This document shows, piece after piece, positions 16,585 through 23,960 of a stretch of DNA of 35,431 nucleotides. Source of the stretch: Avoscillospira sp045589035 (GTDB lineage: Bacteria > Bacillota > Clostridia > Oscillospirales > Oscillospiraceae). Made by a program: the position numbers and the translations under genes. The first letter of the stretch is position 1. Every line of letters starts with the position of its first letter. Under the pieces are notes generated by a model, which saw only the letters and a program-made list of their open reading frames with translations, did not search any database and had not been told where the DNA came from. The stretch lies in the NCBI GenBank assembly GCA_045589035.1, contig JAZNFJ010000008.1, positions 1 through 35,431 on the forward strand. The letters run 5' to 3'.

Positions 16585-17084
16585 ACGGCATCCTCCATCC
16601 GGTCAATGAAGTCACGAATGAGAGCATCGTGATCCGCTTCCTTGATTTCCTTTTCCACCACCTTGGAAGCGATGGAAACGGCAATGCCGGAAATGTCATT
16701 TTTCAGTTCCTGCACAGCCTGCCGCTTCTCCCGGGCAATGTCGCCGGAGGCCTTCTCCCGGATAGCCGCAGCTTCCTGCCGTGCTTCCGTGAGGATCTGC
16801 TCGCTGCGGGTCTGGGCCGTCTTTGCGGCACTACGGACCATGGCAGCAGCTTCTTCCTTGGCACCGTCAAGTCGGCTTTCATATTCCGTTTTGGCGGTTT
16901 CCGCCAGCTGCCGTGCTTCGGCGGCCGCATCCAGATCGGCATTGGCTTCCGCCTGCCGCTGGGCAAGGATGTTCTGAATGGGCTTTAGCAAAAACCGCTT
17001 GACCAAATACATCTGTAACAGCAGATTTCCAATTTGCAAAATCAGCGTCCATGGCATCACTGCCACCAGCTGTTGAAACTTCAT
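16581..17084 (-). CDS. atpF: ATP synthase Fo, b subunit
   Basis: The 167-residue protein has one N-terminal membrane helix (about 8-30, WTLILQIGNLLLQMYLV) and then a long, highly charged, Ala-rich coiled coil rich in Glu, Arg and Lys to the end, the normal plan of the peripheral stalk. KPIQNILAQRQAEANAD matches the family hinge. GGAGG lies 8 nt before ATG 17084. It follows atpE and overlaps atpH. Confidence 0.95.
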   Translation of the reverse strand: MKFQQLVAVMPWTLILQIGNLLLQMYLVKRFLLKPIQNILAQRQAEANADLDAAAEARQLAETAKTEYESRLDGAKEEAAAMVRSAAKTAQTRSEQILTEARQEAAAIREKASGDIAREKRQAVQELKNDISGIAVSIASKVVEKEIKEADHDALIRDFIDRMEDAV

Positions 17085-17119
17085 TGGCTCTGCCTCCTTT
17101 CTACTGTTTCAAAAGAGGC

Positions 17120-17380
17120 TTACAGCATACCCAGGAAAATGCCGGGGCAGACAAACATCAGCAGCAGACCGGTGACGAAGCCGTAAATACCGGTGGTTTC
17201 GGACAGGGCGATACCCAAAATCATAGTGGAAGTCAGTTCACCCTTCATTTCCGGCTGACGGGCAATGGCTTCAACGGTCTTACCGGCGGCATAGCCTTCA
17301 CCGATACCGGGGCCGATACCTGCGATCAATGCCAGACCTGCACCAATGGCGCATCCCATGAGAACAATAGCTCTTTCCAT
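17120..17380 (-). CDS. atpE: ATP synthase Fo, c subunit, sodium-type ligand pattern
   Basis: The 86-residue hairpin forms the rotor ring. Helix 1 holds GIGPGIGEGYAAGK with E28, the polar loop is ARQPE (40-44), and helix 2 holds the ion-carrying E61 in LSETTGIYG. The pattern matches sodium-binding rings: E28 takes the place of Gln32 of Ilyobacter, E61-T62-T63 that of Glu65-Ser66-Thr67, and Y66 that of Tyr70. Two carboxylates per site were described for the sodium ATP synthase of Fusobacterium nucleatum. Proton rings usually lack the polar residue in helix 1 and the Thr/Ser after Glu. AGGAGG precedes ATG 17380. The ion choice is inferred from residues. Confidence 0.97.
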   Translation of the reverse strand: MERAIVLMGCAIGAGLALIAGIGPGIGEGYAAGKTVEAIARQPEMKGELTSTMILGIALSETTGIYGFVTGLLLMFVCPGIFLGML

Positions 17381-17403
17381 AAATAATTCCTCCTAATTTT
17401 TTA

Positions 17404-18147
17404 TCAGTCCTCTGCCGTGGCGATGAAGATCATCGTCAACATACAGAAAATAAATGCTTGAATGAAACTGCCGAACCAGTCAAAGTACAAAGAAATCACA
17501 GCCGGGATACCAAGGCCCAGAATGGGGATCTTTCCCAGCACATCGCCCACCACACCGGGCAGAAGCCCGAACAGGGTGTTGTTCACACCGATGAGGGCGG
17601 CATAGATCAATGCCATAATGATATAACCGGACACGATATTGCCGAAGTGACGGAAGGCCATGGACACCGGTGTAAAGATCTCACCCAGAATATTGAAGGG
17701 TGTCATGAGGAAAATAGGCTCGGTGTAGCTTTTGAGGTAGCCGCCGATGCCGTTACCTTTGATCTTATGGTAGGTGATCAGTACGAACACCACCAGCGCC
17801 CACGCCATGGTGGTATTGATGTCACCGGTAGGTGCCCACAGTCCCAGCAAAGATGCCAGAGAGCAGCCCAGAGAAAGGCTGAACAGCGCTGCAACCAATG
17901 GCAGATAGCCTGTCCACCGTTTTCCCATGTTGCCGACCACCAGACCCTCCACCATCAGATAGAGTTTTTCGGCGGCAGCCTGCCGTTTGGAGATATCCCG
18001 GACTTTCAGATCGTGAGTCATCCATGCACACAGGCAGGTGACCACGATCATCACGCCCCATGTGACCACCAGAGAAGCGGTGATGGGGATACCGCCCAGA
18101 ATGGGCAATTCAAAATAGATCGGCGCACCGCGAATTTCCAAATTCAT
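17404..18147 (-). CDS. atpB: ATP synthase Fo, a subunit
   Basis: The 247-residue membrane protein forms the ion channel beside the c-ring. The essential stator Arg is R166 in SMAFRHFGNIVSGY, and the C-terminal helices (LGLGIPAVISLYFDWFGSF, QAFIFCMLTMIFIA) are typical. About five or six hydrophobic segments are seen. AGGAGG lies upstream of ATG 18147. It is separated from atpE by 23 nt, in which the atpE ribosome site lies. Confidence 0.96.
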   Translation of the reverse strand: MNLEIRGAPIYFELPILGGIPITASLVVTWGVMIVVTCLCAWMTHDLKVRDISKRQAAAEKLYLMVEGLVVGNMGKRWTGYLPLVAALFSLSLGCSLASLLGLWAPTGDINTTMAWALVVFVLITYHKIKGNGIGGYLKSYTEPIFLMTPFNILGEIFTPVSMAFRHFGNIVSGYIIMALIYAALIGVNNTLFGLLPGVVGDVLGKIPILGLGIPAVISLYFDWFGSFIQAFIFCMLTMIFIATAED

Positions 18148-18150
18148 GGT

Positions 18151-18534
18151 TTATTCCTCCTCATTGGGCTTATAAAACCCCAGCAGGCGCATAGCATGAA
18201 TGGTCAGACCGGGAAACAGCAGCGGAATGGCCACCGCAAAGGGGTTGAACCAATCCACCAGCATGCCCACCGCCAGCACACCCACCAAAGTTACGGTGCG
18301 AAGGGTGTAGGATCTGCGGACCTTCATCTGCGCCGTATCGGCATCTTTCATGGCCATAAAGACAGTCTTTCCCATGGTATAGAAGTTCCAAACGGCAGCG
18401 GCACTGCCAAGAGCTGTGCCGGTCAGCACCGTCCAATTCAGCTTTTTCAGCAGGAAAAAGACCAGCAATAAGGCAATATCCCCAATCAACACACCGATGG
18501 CAATATTTCTTGTTTGTTTGCGGACTGCATCCAT
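18151..18534 (-). CDS. ATP synthase subunit I-like membrane protein
   Basis: The 127-residue protein has four hydrophobic segments (about 11-29, 34-54, 75-95, 98-115) and charged ends, the plan of ATP synthase subunit I (AtpI) proteins that sit first in many atp operons. AtpI is thought to help c-ring assembly and possibly ion uptake. It is encoded 3 nt before atpB. Similarity is judged from topology, length and position. Confidence 0.8.
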   Translation of the reverse strand: MDAVRKQTRNIAIGVLIGDIALLLVFFLLKKLNWTVLTGTALGSAAAVWNFYTMGKTVFMAMKDADTAQMKVRRSYTLRTVTLVGVLAVGMLVDWFNPFAVAIPLLFPGLTIHAMRLLGFYKPNEEE

Positions 18535-18546
18535 GGCAGCACCTCC

Positions 18547-18792
18547 TCAGGCATGGTGATCAAACCGTACCGGTTTCTCCGTTTCTTCCTCCTTGCCCAA
18601 AGCTCCTTTCAGCAGCCGCCAGCTGCCGGAAATGCCTGCCAGCAAGCCGATGACGAGAGCAATGGCTGTGGTCCACGGTGCAAAACCCAGCCAACGGGTC
18701 ACCAGCACCAGCGCCACAGAAGGAAAGATTAAAGTGAAGCCAAACTGACCCAGAAGCGACAGCATTCTCAGCAGCTTCTTATCCGGTCTCAA
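18547..18792 (-). CDS. AtpZ/AtpI-like small membrane protein, first gene of the atp operon
   Basis: The 81-residue protein has two hydrophobic helices (about 14-31 and 39-58) with the Gly-rich GLLAGISGSW in the second, followed by a charged tail, as in AtpZ (putative F0F1-ATPase subunit) proteins. AtpZ with AtpI has been proposed to transport Mg2+ or to aid assembly. I chose TTG 18792 because AAGGA ends 10 nt before it; a GTG at 18801 in the same frame would add three residues but leaves only 1 nt from the ribosome site. The atp promoter lies just upstream. Confidence 0.75.
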   Translation of the reverse strand: MRPDKKLLRMLSLLGQFGFTLIFPSVALVLVTRWLGFAPWTTAIALVIGLLAGISGSWRLLKGALGKEEETEKPVRFDHHA

Positions 18793-18822
18793 TGGCTCCA
18801 CTTCCTTCTTCTAATTTTGCAA

Positions 18823-18851
18823 ATTATACCACAACACTTTAAACTGTGCAA
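18823..18851 (-). promoter_or_regulatory. Promoter of the ATP synthase operon
   Basis: On the minus strand TTGCAC (18851-18846), a 17-nt spacer and consensus TATAAT (18828-18823) preceded by TGG (extended -10). It is one of the best sigma-A promoters in the window, as expected for an abundant complex. Confidence 0.85.
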
Positions 18852-18864
18852 GCTTTTTCTGCCA

Positions 18865-18893
18865 TGGACAGCCAACAAAATCTGTATTATAAT
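18865..18893 (+). promoter_or_regulatory. Promoter of the cysteine-rich protein operon
   Basis: TGGACA (18865-18870), 17-nt spacer, consensus TATAAT (18888-18893). It is back to back with the atp promoter; the two -35 boxes are only 13 bp apart. Confidence 0.75.
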
Positions 18894-18918
18894 GTGATAA
18901 CAGAAAGGATGTTATGCG

Positions 18919-19089
18919 ATGGAATGGATATTAAATGGCTACTGCCGCACACAGGATCAGGCAAGAAGTGTATTCTTAGAAGAAGATGACGGCGATTGGG
19001 ACTGCGGCTGTGATTTTCCCGGCTGTGCCTTTTCCGAAAGCTGCACCATCGGCAAGGAAATGCGAAAGATTCAGGAGGAACGGAAATGA
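18919..19089 (+). CDS. Small cysteine-rich protein of unknown function
   Basis: The 56-residue acidic protein has five Cys, four in the pattern C29-x-C31-x4-C36-x5-C42 within WDCGCDFPGCAFSESC, which could bind zinc or an iron-sulfur cluster. A cluster of acidic residues (EEDDGDWD) precedes it and a charged helix ends it. It is real by several signs: AAAGGA 9 nt before ATG 18919, a consensus promoter at 18865-18893, and a 4-nt ATGA overlap with the next gene. I do not recognise the family. The ATG at 18914 is out of frame and stops after six codons. Confidence 0.75.
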   Translation: MEWILNGYCRTQDQARSVFLEEDDGDWDCGCDFPGCAFSESCTIGKEMRKIQEERK

Positions 19090-19394
19090 CACTGGCGGAA
19101 ACCTTTCAGGCCCAGGCCATGGCCCAGGCACAGACTGCCATGCTGGCCCACGGCTGCCCCACCAAGCGGCTGTTTCAGAACTTGCAGTCCTATGGCGGTG
19201 TGGAAACTGCCAAAGAACTGGCTCGCCGTCATCGGCTGTCCGATGGTTTTGACGCACTGGTAAACTGCGGACAGACAAAGCTGACTTTGGAAGCATTGGC
19301 GGTCCAGAAGAAGTTCGGCAGTCTGTTTACCGACGAAGAGATCAACTGGTTTCTGGAAGTACTGGTCGGCGCCGGATATTATGAAAAGGAGTGA
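19086..19394 (+). CDS. Conserved-looking hypothetical protein, 102 residues
   Basis: The protein is mostly helical and soluble, with no signal or membrane segment. Its second half reads VETAKELARRHRLSDGFDAL, then LTLEALAVQKKFGSLFTDEE and ends GAGYYEKE. I recall similar segments (SDGF, LTVEA, LF-DEE) in uncharacterised bacterial proteins, some linked to nuclease domains, but cannot name the family. GGAGG lies upstream of ATG 19086, which overlaps the small Cys-rich gene by 4 nt, so the two are probably made together. The stop codon lies inside the terminator stem. Confidence 0.82.
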   Translation: MTLAETFQAQAMAQAQTAMLAHGCPTKRLFQNLQSYGGVETAKELARRHRLSDGFDALVNCGQTKLTLEALAVQKKFGSLFTDEEINWFLEVLVGAGYYEKE

Positions 19395-19413
19395 AGCGCA
19401 GCTTCACTCCTTT
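19385..19413. terminator. Bidirectional terminator overlapping the gene end
   Basis: A perfect 13-bp stem (19385-19397 with 19401-19413) around GCA. The left arm includes the last codons and stop of the plus-strand gene; the right arm includes the stop of the minus-strand symporter gene. T-rich tracts follow on both strands. Confidence 0.82.
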
Positions 19414-20675
19414 ATTTCTTTCCGCAGATATAGCATTGCTGCCAGATTGGGAATTGCCATGAGCCCGTTACACAGATCGGAAAAGGCCCATACTGCGCCC
19501 AGTTCCATGGTGGCACCCACCAGAATCGCACCAATATAAACCAGCCGGTAGGCCTGCTCCCCTCTTTCTCCGAAGAGATAGTGGGCGCACCTTGCCCCGT
19601 AAAGCTGCCAACTCATGAGGGTCGCCAATGCAAGCAATGCCAGACAAATTGCCATCAGCCCTGCCGCCCAGGGGCCGAACACGGTTTCCAATGCAGCCGT
19701 CGCCAAAGGTGCACCGGCACTTTGCCCGTAGGGAACAGGAATGCCGCTGACCAGAATGGTCAATGCTGTCAAAGTACAAAGGACGATGGTATCCAGAAAG
19801 ACTTCAAAAATCCCCATGAGTCCCTGTTCTTCCGGCTTGGCTTCGGCAGCGGCATGGGCAATGGGCGCAGAACCAAGCCCGGCTTCATTGGAAAAAATCC
19901 CTCTGGAAACACCCCAGCGGATTGCAAGGCCCATACTGCCGCCCCAGATGGCTCTGGGGACAAAAGCACCCTCCAGGATGGCAGAAAATGCCATTCCCAG
20001 CTGCTGCCAATGGGCTGCCAGAACTGCCGCACTACCCAAAATGTAAAGAATTGCCATGGCAGGCACCAGTCGCTCCAATACCACCCCAATTCGCTTGGCA
20101 CCGCCCATGGTCACCAATGCCACAGGCAAAGCAGCCGCCAGCCCTGTGAACAATGCCACCGGCTGCGGCCGAAGGTGCGGCGCATACTGCCCGGCCGCAT
20201 CCACCACCGCCGAGGCGATGGTATTGACCTGCGCCATATTCCCCATACCCAGCGATGCCAAAAGCGCAAAGACCGCAAAGACCGATGCCAGAAATTTGCT
20301 GCCCATGCCGTCACGGATATAGTACATAGGGCCGCCCAGCCAGTTGCCCTGTTCGTCTTTTTTTCGATACCGCAACGCCAGCACCACTTCGGCATACTTG
20401 GTTGCCATACCCAGAAAGGCAGAGATCCACATCCAGAACACTGCACCCGGACCGCCCAAGGCAATGGCACCTGCCACACCGGCAATATTGCCTGTTCCCA
20501 CCGTGGCGGCCAGAGCCGTGCAAACCGCCTGAAAAGGAGAAACACCTTCTGTGGGATGCCGCAGGCTATCCCCCACCATGCGGATCGACGCACCCAGTTT
20601 CCGCACCTGCACAAACCGGGTACAGAGAGTCATGACCACACCTACTGCCAGCAGCAGCACCGTCACCAAAAGCAT
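19404..20675 (-). CDS. Sodium:alanine/glycine symporter, AGCS family
   Basis: The 423-residue polytopic membrane protein (about eleven hydrophobic segments) takes up small neutral amino acids with sodium. The N-terminal family motif ALAATVGTGNIAGVAGAI, GGPGAVFWMWISAFLGMATKY in pieces, and the central GGPMYYIRDG and GIFSNEAGLGSAPIAHAAA (written in overlapping parts: FSNEAGLGSAPIAHA) identify it. The start is ATG 20675, with GAGG 7 nt upstream. A longer frame to 20807 runs through the upstream small gene and hairpin and is not coding. The ribosome site lies in the 3' arm of a 15-bp hairpin (20676-20717), which suggests translational control. Confidence 0.95.
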   Translation of the reverse strand: MLLVTVLLLAVGVVMTLCTRFVQVRKLGASIRMVGDSLRHPTEGVSPFQAVCTALAATVGTGNIAGVAGAIALGGPGAVFWMWISAFLGMATKYAEVVLALRYRKKDEQGNWLGGPMYYIRDGMGSKFLASVFAVFALLASLGMGNMAQVNTIASAVVDAAGQYAPHLRPQPVALFTGLAAALPVALVTMGGAKRIGVVLERLVPAMAILYILGSAAVLAAHWQQLGMAFSAILEGAFVPRAIWGGSMGLAIRWGVSRGIFSNEAGLGSAPIAHAAAEAKPEEQGLMGIFEVFLDTIVLCTLTALTILVSGIPVPYGQSAGAPLATAALETVFGPWAAGLMAICLALLALATLMSWQLYGARCAHYLFGERGEQAYRLVYIGAILVGATMELGAVWAFSDLCNGLMAIPNLAAMLYLRKEIKE

Positions 20676-20717
20676 AACACCACCTCTTGTCCATCCATAC
20701 GAACAAGAGGTGGTGTT
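20676..20717 (-). promoter_or_regulatory. Hairpin sequestering the symporter ribosome binding site
   Basis: A perfect 15-bp inverted repeat (20703-20717 with 20676-20690) around a 12-nt loop lies between the lipopeptide stop and the symporter ATG. On the minus strand the 3' arm is ACAAGAGGTGGTGTT, so it contains the whole ribosome site, and the ATG follows directly. There is no T-run, so it is not a simple terminator. The lipopeptide stop codon is only 7 nt from the 5' arm, so a terminating ribosome would reach into it. Confidence 0.85.
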
Positions 20718-20724
20718 TATACAT

Positions 20725-20853
20725 TCAGCGTGTGATAATAATCGATGTGGGACCGTCGGCACCGCCGATGATGCCGATGCTGCTGGCATTTCTTCTGCAG
20801 CCCGCAAAGAGCAGACAGCTCAGCACCAGTAAAATGGCAAGGATTTTCTTCAT
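20725..20853 (-). CDS. Small lipopeptide with sodium-pump decarboxylase beta-like motif
   Basis: The 42-residue product starts with a lipoprotein signal (Lys-Lys, hydrophobic core, lipobox FAGC with Cys 19). The mature part is only 24 residues and holds IGIIGGADGPTSIII. That stretch matches a conserved motif of the beta subunits of sodium-translocating decarboxylases (OadB/GcdB/MmdB), whose Asp in this region is implicated in sodium binding; I recall similar tiny peptides in other Clostridia, often annotated as decarboxylase beta subunit. AAGGAG lies 9 nt before ATG 20853. It follows the ABC permease gene by 12 nt and precedes the symporter hairpin. The function is unknown. Confidence 0.82.
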   Translation of the reverse strand: MKKILAILLVLSCLLFAGCRRNASSIGIIGGADGPTSIIITR

Positions 20854-20865
20854 AGAAATTTCTCC

Positions 20866-22692
20866 TTATTTGTATGCGATTTTAAAGGCTTCTTCCGGCA
20901 CACCCAATTCGATCAGCGCAGCCTTGGTGTGAACAGCGGCGGCAGGAATTTGATAATAGTAGTAATCATAATTTCCCTCGGCTGTCCGCAGCTGGAACTC
21001 CACAGATACTTGGCTGCGATATTCCACCACAGCCGTTTCCACAACAGGTTTATCCGCAGTGGGCTGATAGTGGTCGGTATAGAGTTCGAGACCCATATTG
21101 CCTGCCTGAAGGTCAAGCAGAATAGCCTCCTGCCACAGCTTTACGGCTTCCTGGGAGTTGGGTTCTACCCGATCTGTATGATCGTAGCCTTGCTCGTTTC
21201 CGACATCGTAGAAAACGATACAGTTATCCACCGATTGCCATGTGATCTCCGTGGTGGGCACTTCTCTGGCAAGAATCATCTCTGGGGTGTTGTTGATGAC
21301 TTCATATTTGCGGAGAAGGCAATTGGGATCTTCTTGGTTCTCATCTGTGAGGGGCAAACGGTATGCCCGACGGACTTCCCTGCCGTTTTCCAGCACATAA
21401 ATAATCCGCAATACAGGCTCATAGTTACTCTCACGGCAGAGGGCTTCCGTTTCGCTTCTTCTTGCAAGGATCTCTTGATGGAGTTCCATGACCTCTGCAA
21501 TTCGCTGGGGGTCATCCACATCGTGGCGGCTGCTGCCCAGCCGCACTGCTGCCACATCATCCTTCTGAGGCATATAGCGCACCACACCGAACACATCCAG
21601 CTTCATGGCACCCAGCACAACCACCAAGGCTGCCAGACTGATGCCGCAGGTGAGCAGATTCTTGCGATTAAACACACGCAAAGACCGCTGGAGGATCACA
21701 TGGCCAAGAAAATGTCCAATGACCGTTGCCAGAAGCAGGCAGGCGGAAATGGGCAGGAAACTGCTGCTGTCCATATCCCGCACCAGCATGCTGGCAAGAA
21801 GCGTACCGATCACTGCCGAGCAGCCAAAGGTAAAGATATACAGGAATACAGGCCGAAGGCGCTTCACAGCCACCACATCACCAGCAGTTTCCATAGCGCG
21901 GCGTCTGTGGAGCATAAATGCCACCACCGCCAGAACCAGACCCACCGCCGCTACGATCAGCAATGCGCCCCAACCTTCAAATACGAAATCCACCAGTTGG
22001 TCATTTTCATAAATCCGCTTTACATCAGGGCCGTTGCCATCCAGAAAATAGTACAGAGGCGACAGCCAATCAAACATCATATCATTGCCCAGACTGACAC
22101 CGAAGAGCAGCGATTCCACCAAAGCCCGGCAAACGGATTCCAGCACCACGGCAACAAAGTTCAGGATGCCGTAGAGCACCGGCATGGCAATGAGATTGCC
22201 CACCAGCATGGCGCAAAGTACCGCGAAGCTGTAGTAGAACAGGAAGGTCAGACTGTGGGCGGCAAACCAGATGGCAGTTTCCACCACCAGATTGGCTCCC
22301 AGCATGGCACCGGCAAGGACCGTGGCGCCATAGAGCACCAGATTGGGCAGCAGGCTGCACAGCAGACCGGAAATATAATGAGAGAGGAACTGGGTTTCCC
22401 TGCGCAGAGGCAGTGCGCCAAAGAAATTGGCGCTGCGTGCCTTATGGAGATAAGAGAACAAGAACCAAGCAACTACAAGACCATAGAGTGCGGAGATCAC
22501 ATGGCAGGTTTCTGCAGCAAATTCCAGCACGGTTCTACGCATATCCATGGCGCCCATCCAGTCGGCAGAGGAAAAGAGATTGGCAGGCATGGCCACAAAC
22601 CACAGAAGCAGATAACCGCCCCACAGAAGGGCCGACCGTCTGAGATCACGGCCGATCAAACCGCTGTTACAGCAGCACACTCTTGACTTCAT
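20866..22692 (-). CDS. ABC-2-like transporter permease with large extracytoplasmic C-terminal part
   Basis: The 608-residue protein has an N-terminal half with about ten hydrophobic helices (for example LLLWFVAMPANLF, LYGLVVAWFLFSYL, ALLIVAAVGLVLAVVAFML), the FGALPLRRETQFLSHY loop typical of permeases of GntR-linked ABC systems, and a soluble C-terminal region from about residue 380, probably outside. It is the membrane partner of the ATPase whose gene overlaps it by 26 nt. The start is ATG 22692 with GGAGG 8 nt upstream; the frame runs further into the ATPase gene without a ribosome site. Substrate unknown; export of a peptide, lipid or antibiotic is possible by analogy to Ytr/Bce-like systems. 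Confidence 0.85.
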   Translation of the reverse strand: MKSRVCCCNSGLIGRDLRRSALLWGGYLLLWFVAMPANLFSSADWMGAMDMRRTVLEFAAETCHVISALYGLVVAWFLFSYLHKARSANFFGALPLRRETQFLSHYISGLLCSLLPNLVLYGATVLAGAMLGANLVVETAIWFAAHSLTFLFYYSFAVLCAMLVGNLIAMPVLYGILNFVAVVLESVCRALVESLLFGVSLGNDMMFDWLSPLYYFLDGNGPDVKRIYENDQLVDFVFEGWGALLIVAAVGLVLAVVAFMLHRRRAMETAGDVVAVKRLRPVFLYIFTFGCSAVIGTLLASMLVRDMDSSSFLPISACLLLATVIGHFLGHVILQRSLRVFNRKNLLTCGISLAALVVVLGAMKLDVFGVVRYMPQKDDVAAVRLGSSRHDVDDPQRIAEVMELHQEILARRSETEALCRESNYEPVLRIIYVLENGREVRRAYRLPLTDENQEDPNCLLRKYEVINNTPEMILAREVPTTEITWQSVDNCIVFYDVGNEQGYDHTDRVEPNSQEAVKLWQEAILLDLQAGNMGLELYTDHYQPTADKPVVETAVVEYRSQVSVEFQLRTAEGNYDYYYYQIPAAAVHTKAALIELGVPEEAFKIAYK

Positions 22693-23554
22693 AGTCCACA
22701 CCTCCCAGTTCGTAAATAAAGACTTCTTCCAGAGAAAGGGGCAAAATATCGCACAGAAGCGGATGGCATTGATGGAGTAGATCTGCCACTTCGTCACCGC
22801 TGCCCCGGACAATGATGGTCTGGACTCTGCCCACCTGACTGTGATGGACCACCTGCAGGTTCTCCGGCAGGGGCTGCTCCGTCACCAGCTGGACCTTGAC
22901 CATATTTTCCTGCAAAGCAGAAAGGGATCGCTCCAGCATCATCTTGCCCTTGTGCATGATACCCACATGGTCGCAGATGTCTTCCAGTTCCCGGAGATTG
23001 TGGGACGAAACCAGGACGGTCGTGCCATTTTCTGCCACATCCTCCAGAATGATGCTCATAATCTGCCGCCGCATGACGGGATCAAGGCCGTCTACCGGCT
23101 CATCCAGCACCAAAATTTCCGGCCGGCAGGAAATGGCCAACCAGAAGGCAGCCTGCTTCTGCATGCCCTTGGAGAACCGCCGGACAGGCTTCTTGATGTC
23201 CAGCTGGAAAACTTCTCCCAGGCGGTTGAACCGCTCCTCATCAAAAGTGGGATAGGCCGCGGCATAGAGTTTCTTCAGATCCTTGATGCTGTCGGCTGTT
23301 TCATAGAAAATTTCATCGGGAATGCACACCATGGTGCGCTTGATTTTCTCATTTTCATAGATGGTTTCCCCATCCAGAGTGATACTGCCGCAATCGGGGC
23401 GGTAAACACCCATAATGTGGCGAATAATGGTGGACTTACCGGCACCGTTAGGTCCTACAAGTCCGTATACCGCACCTCTGGGAACGGTCAAAGATAGGTC
23501 ATCCAGAGCCGCAAACCCATCAAAGGTTTTTGTCAGATTCTTTACTTCAAGCAT
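22667..23554 (-). CDS. ABC transporter ATP-binding protein (YtrB/CcmA-like)
   Basis: The 295-residue ATPase has Walker A GPNGAGKST (34-42), a divergent signature RFSKGMQKQAAF, Walker B EILVLDEPVDGLDP and switch His in VSSHNLRELE. The C-terminal 80 residues form the extra domain usual in ATPases of ABC-2 exporters. It overlaps the GntR gene by 8 nt upstream and the permease gene by 26 nt downstream, so it is translated with both. This three-gene arrangement resembles ytrA-ytrB and similar GntR-linked exporters of Bacillota. Confidence 0.93.
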   Translation of the reverse strand: MLEVKNLTKTFDGFAALDDLSLTVPRGAVYGLVGPNGAGKSTIIRHIMGVYRPDCGSITLDGETIYENEKIKRTMVCIPDEIFYETADSIKDLKKLYAAAYPTFDEERFNRLGEVFQLDIKKPVRRFSKGMQKQAAFWLAISCRPEILVLDEPVDGLDPVMRRQIMSIILEDVAENGTTVLVSSHNLRELEDICDHVGIMHKGKMMLERSLSALQENMVKVQLVTEQPLPENLQVVHHSQVGRVQTIIVRGSGDEVADLLHQCHPLLCDILPLSLEEVFIYELGGVDYEVKSVLL

Positions 23555-23918
23555 GGCTGTCCTCCTTCAGTTCGTCCAGCATGGCAATGAGCACATCTTT
23601 TTCCATTCCCAACCGCAGCAGTTCCAGCGCAGCTTCTTTAAACTGCTGTTTTTTGCCGTCCACCCGGCTGTGATCCACCTGCTCCAAAGGCGAAACAAAA
23701 GAGCCCTTGCCTGCCATGGAGTAGATGAACCCTTCCAGTTCCAGTTCCCGATAGGCCCGCTGGATGGTATTAGGATTGATGGCAAGCTGTCCTGCCAGTT
23801 CCCGCACACTGGGAAGCCGTTCCCCAGTGACCAGAACTCCGGACAAAATCAGCCGGCACAGGCCTTCCTTGATCTGCTCATAAATGGGACGGGGGTCGCG
23901 TGTATTGATAGAGATCAT
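23547..23918 (-). CDS. GntR-family transcriptional regulator, YtrA subfamily
   Basis: The 123-residue protein has a winged helix-turn-helix (about 8-75: PIYEQIKEGLCRLILSG, RLPSVRELAGQLAINPNTIQ, recognition helix near 45-58) and a short C-terminal helical part for dimerisation, with no large ligand domain. That is the YtrA subfamily, whose members are encoded next to ABC exporters and repress their own operon. A palindrome at 23935-23960 overlaps the promoter just upstream and is its likely operator. ATG 23918 follows AAGGGGTG. Confidence 0.93.
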   Translation of the reverse strand: MISINTRDPRPIYEQIKEGLCRLILSGVLVTGERLPSVRELAGQLAINPNTIQRAYRELELEGFIYSMAGKGSFVSPLEQVDHSRVDGKKQQFKEAALELLRLGMEKDVLIAMLDELKEDSHA

Positions 23919-23934
23919 CCTGTCACCCCTTCTG

Positions 23935-23960
23935 TACTAATCGTTTTAATACAGTTAGTA
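23935..23960 (-). promoter_or_regulatory. Likely operator of the GntR/ABC operon
   Basis: Perfect inverted repeat TACTAA-N14-TTAGTA. It overlaps the -10 box (23957-23962) and the expected transcription start, where a bound repressor would block RNA polymerase. Assignment to the adjacent GntR protein is inference. Confidence 0.6.

Noticed and set aside
20929..22686. A 585-codon open frame on the plus strand opposite the ABC permease gene
   Set aside because: His/Gln-rich antisense artefact with no ribosome site.
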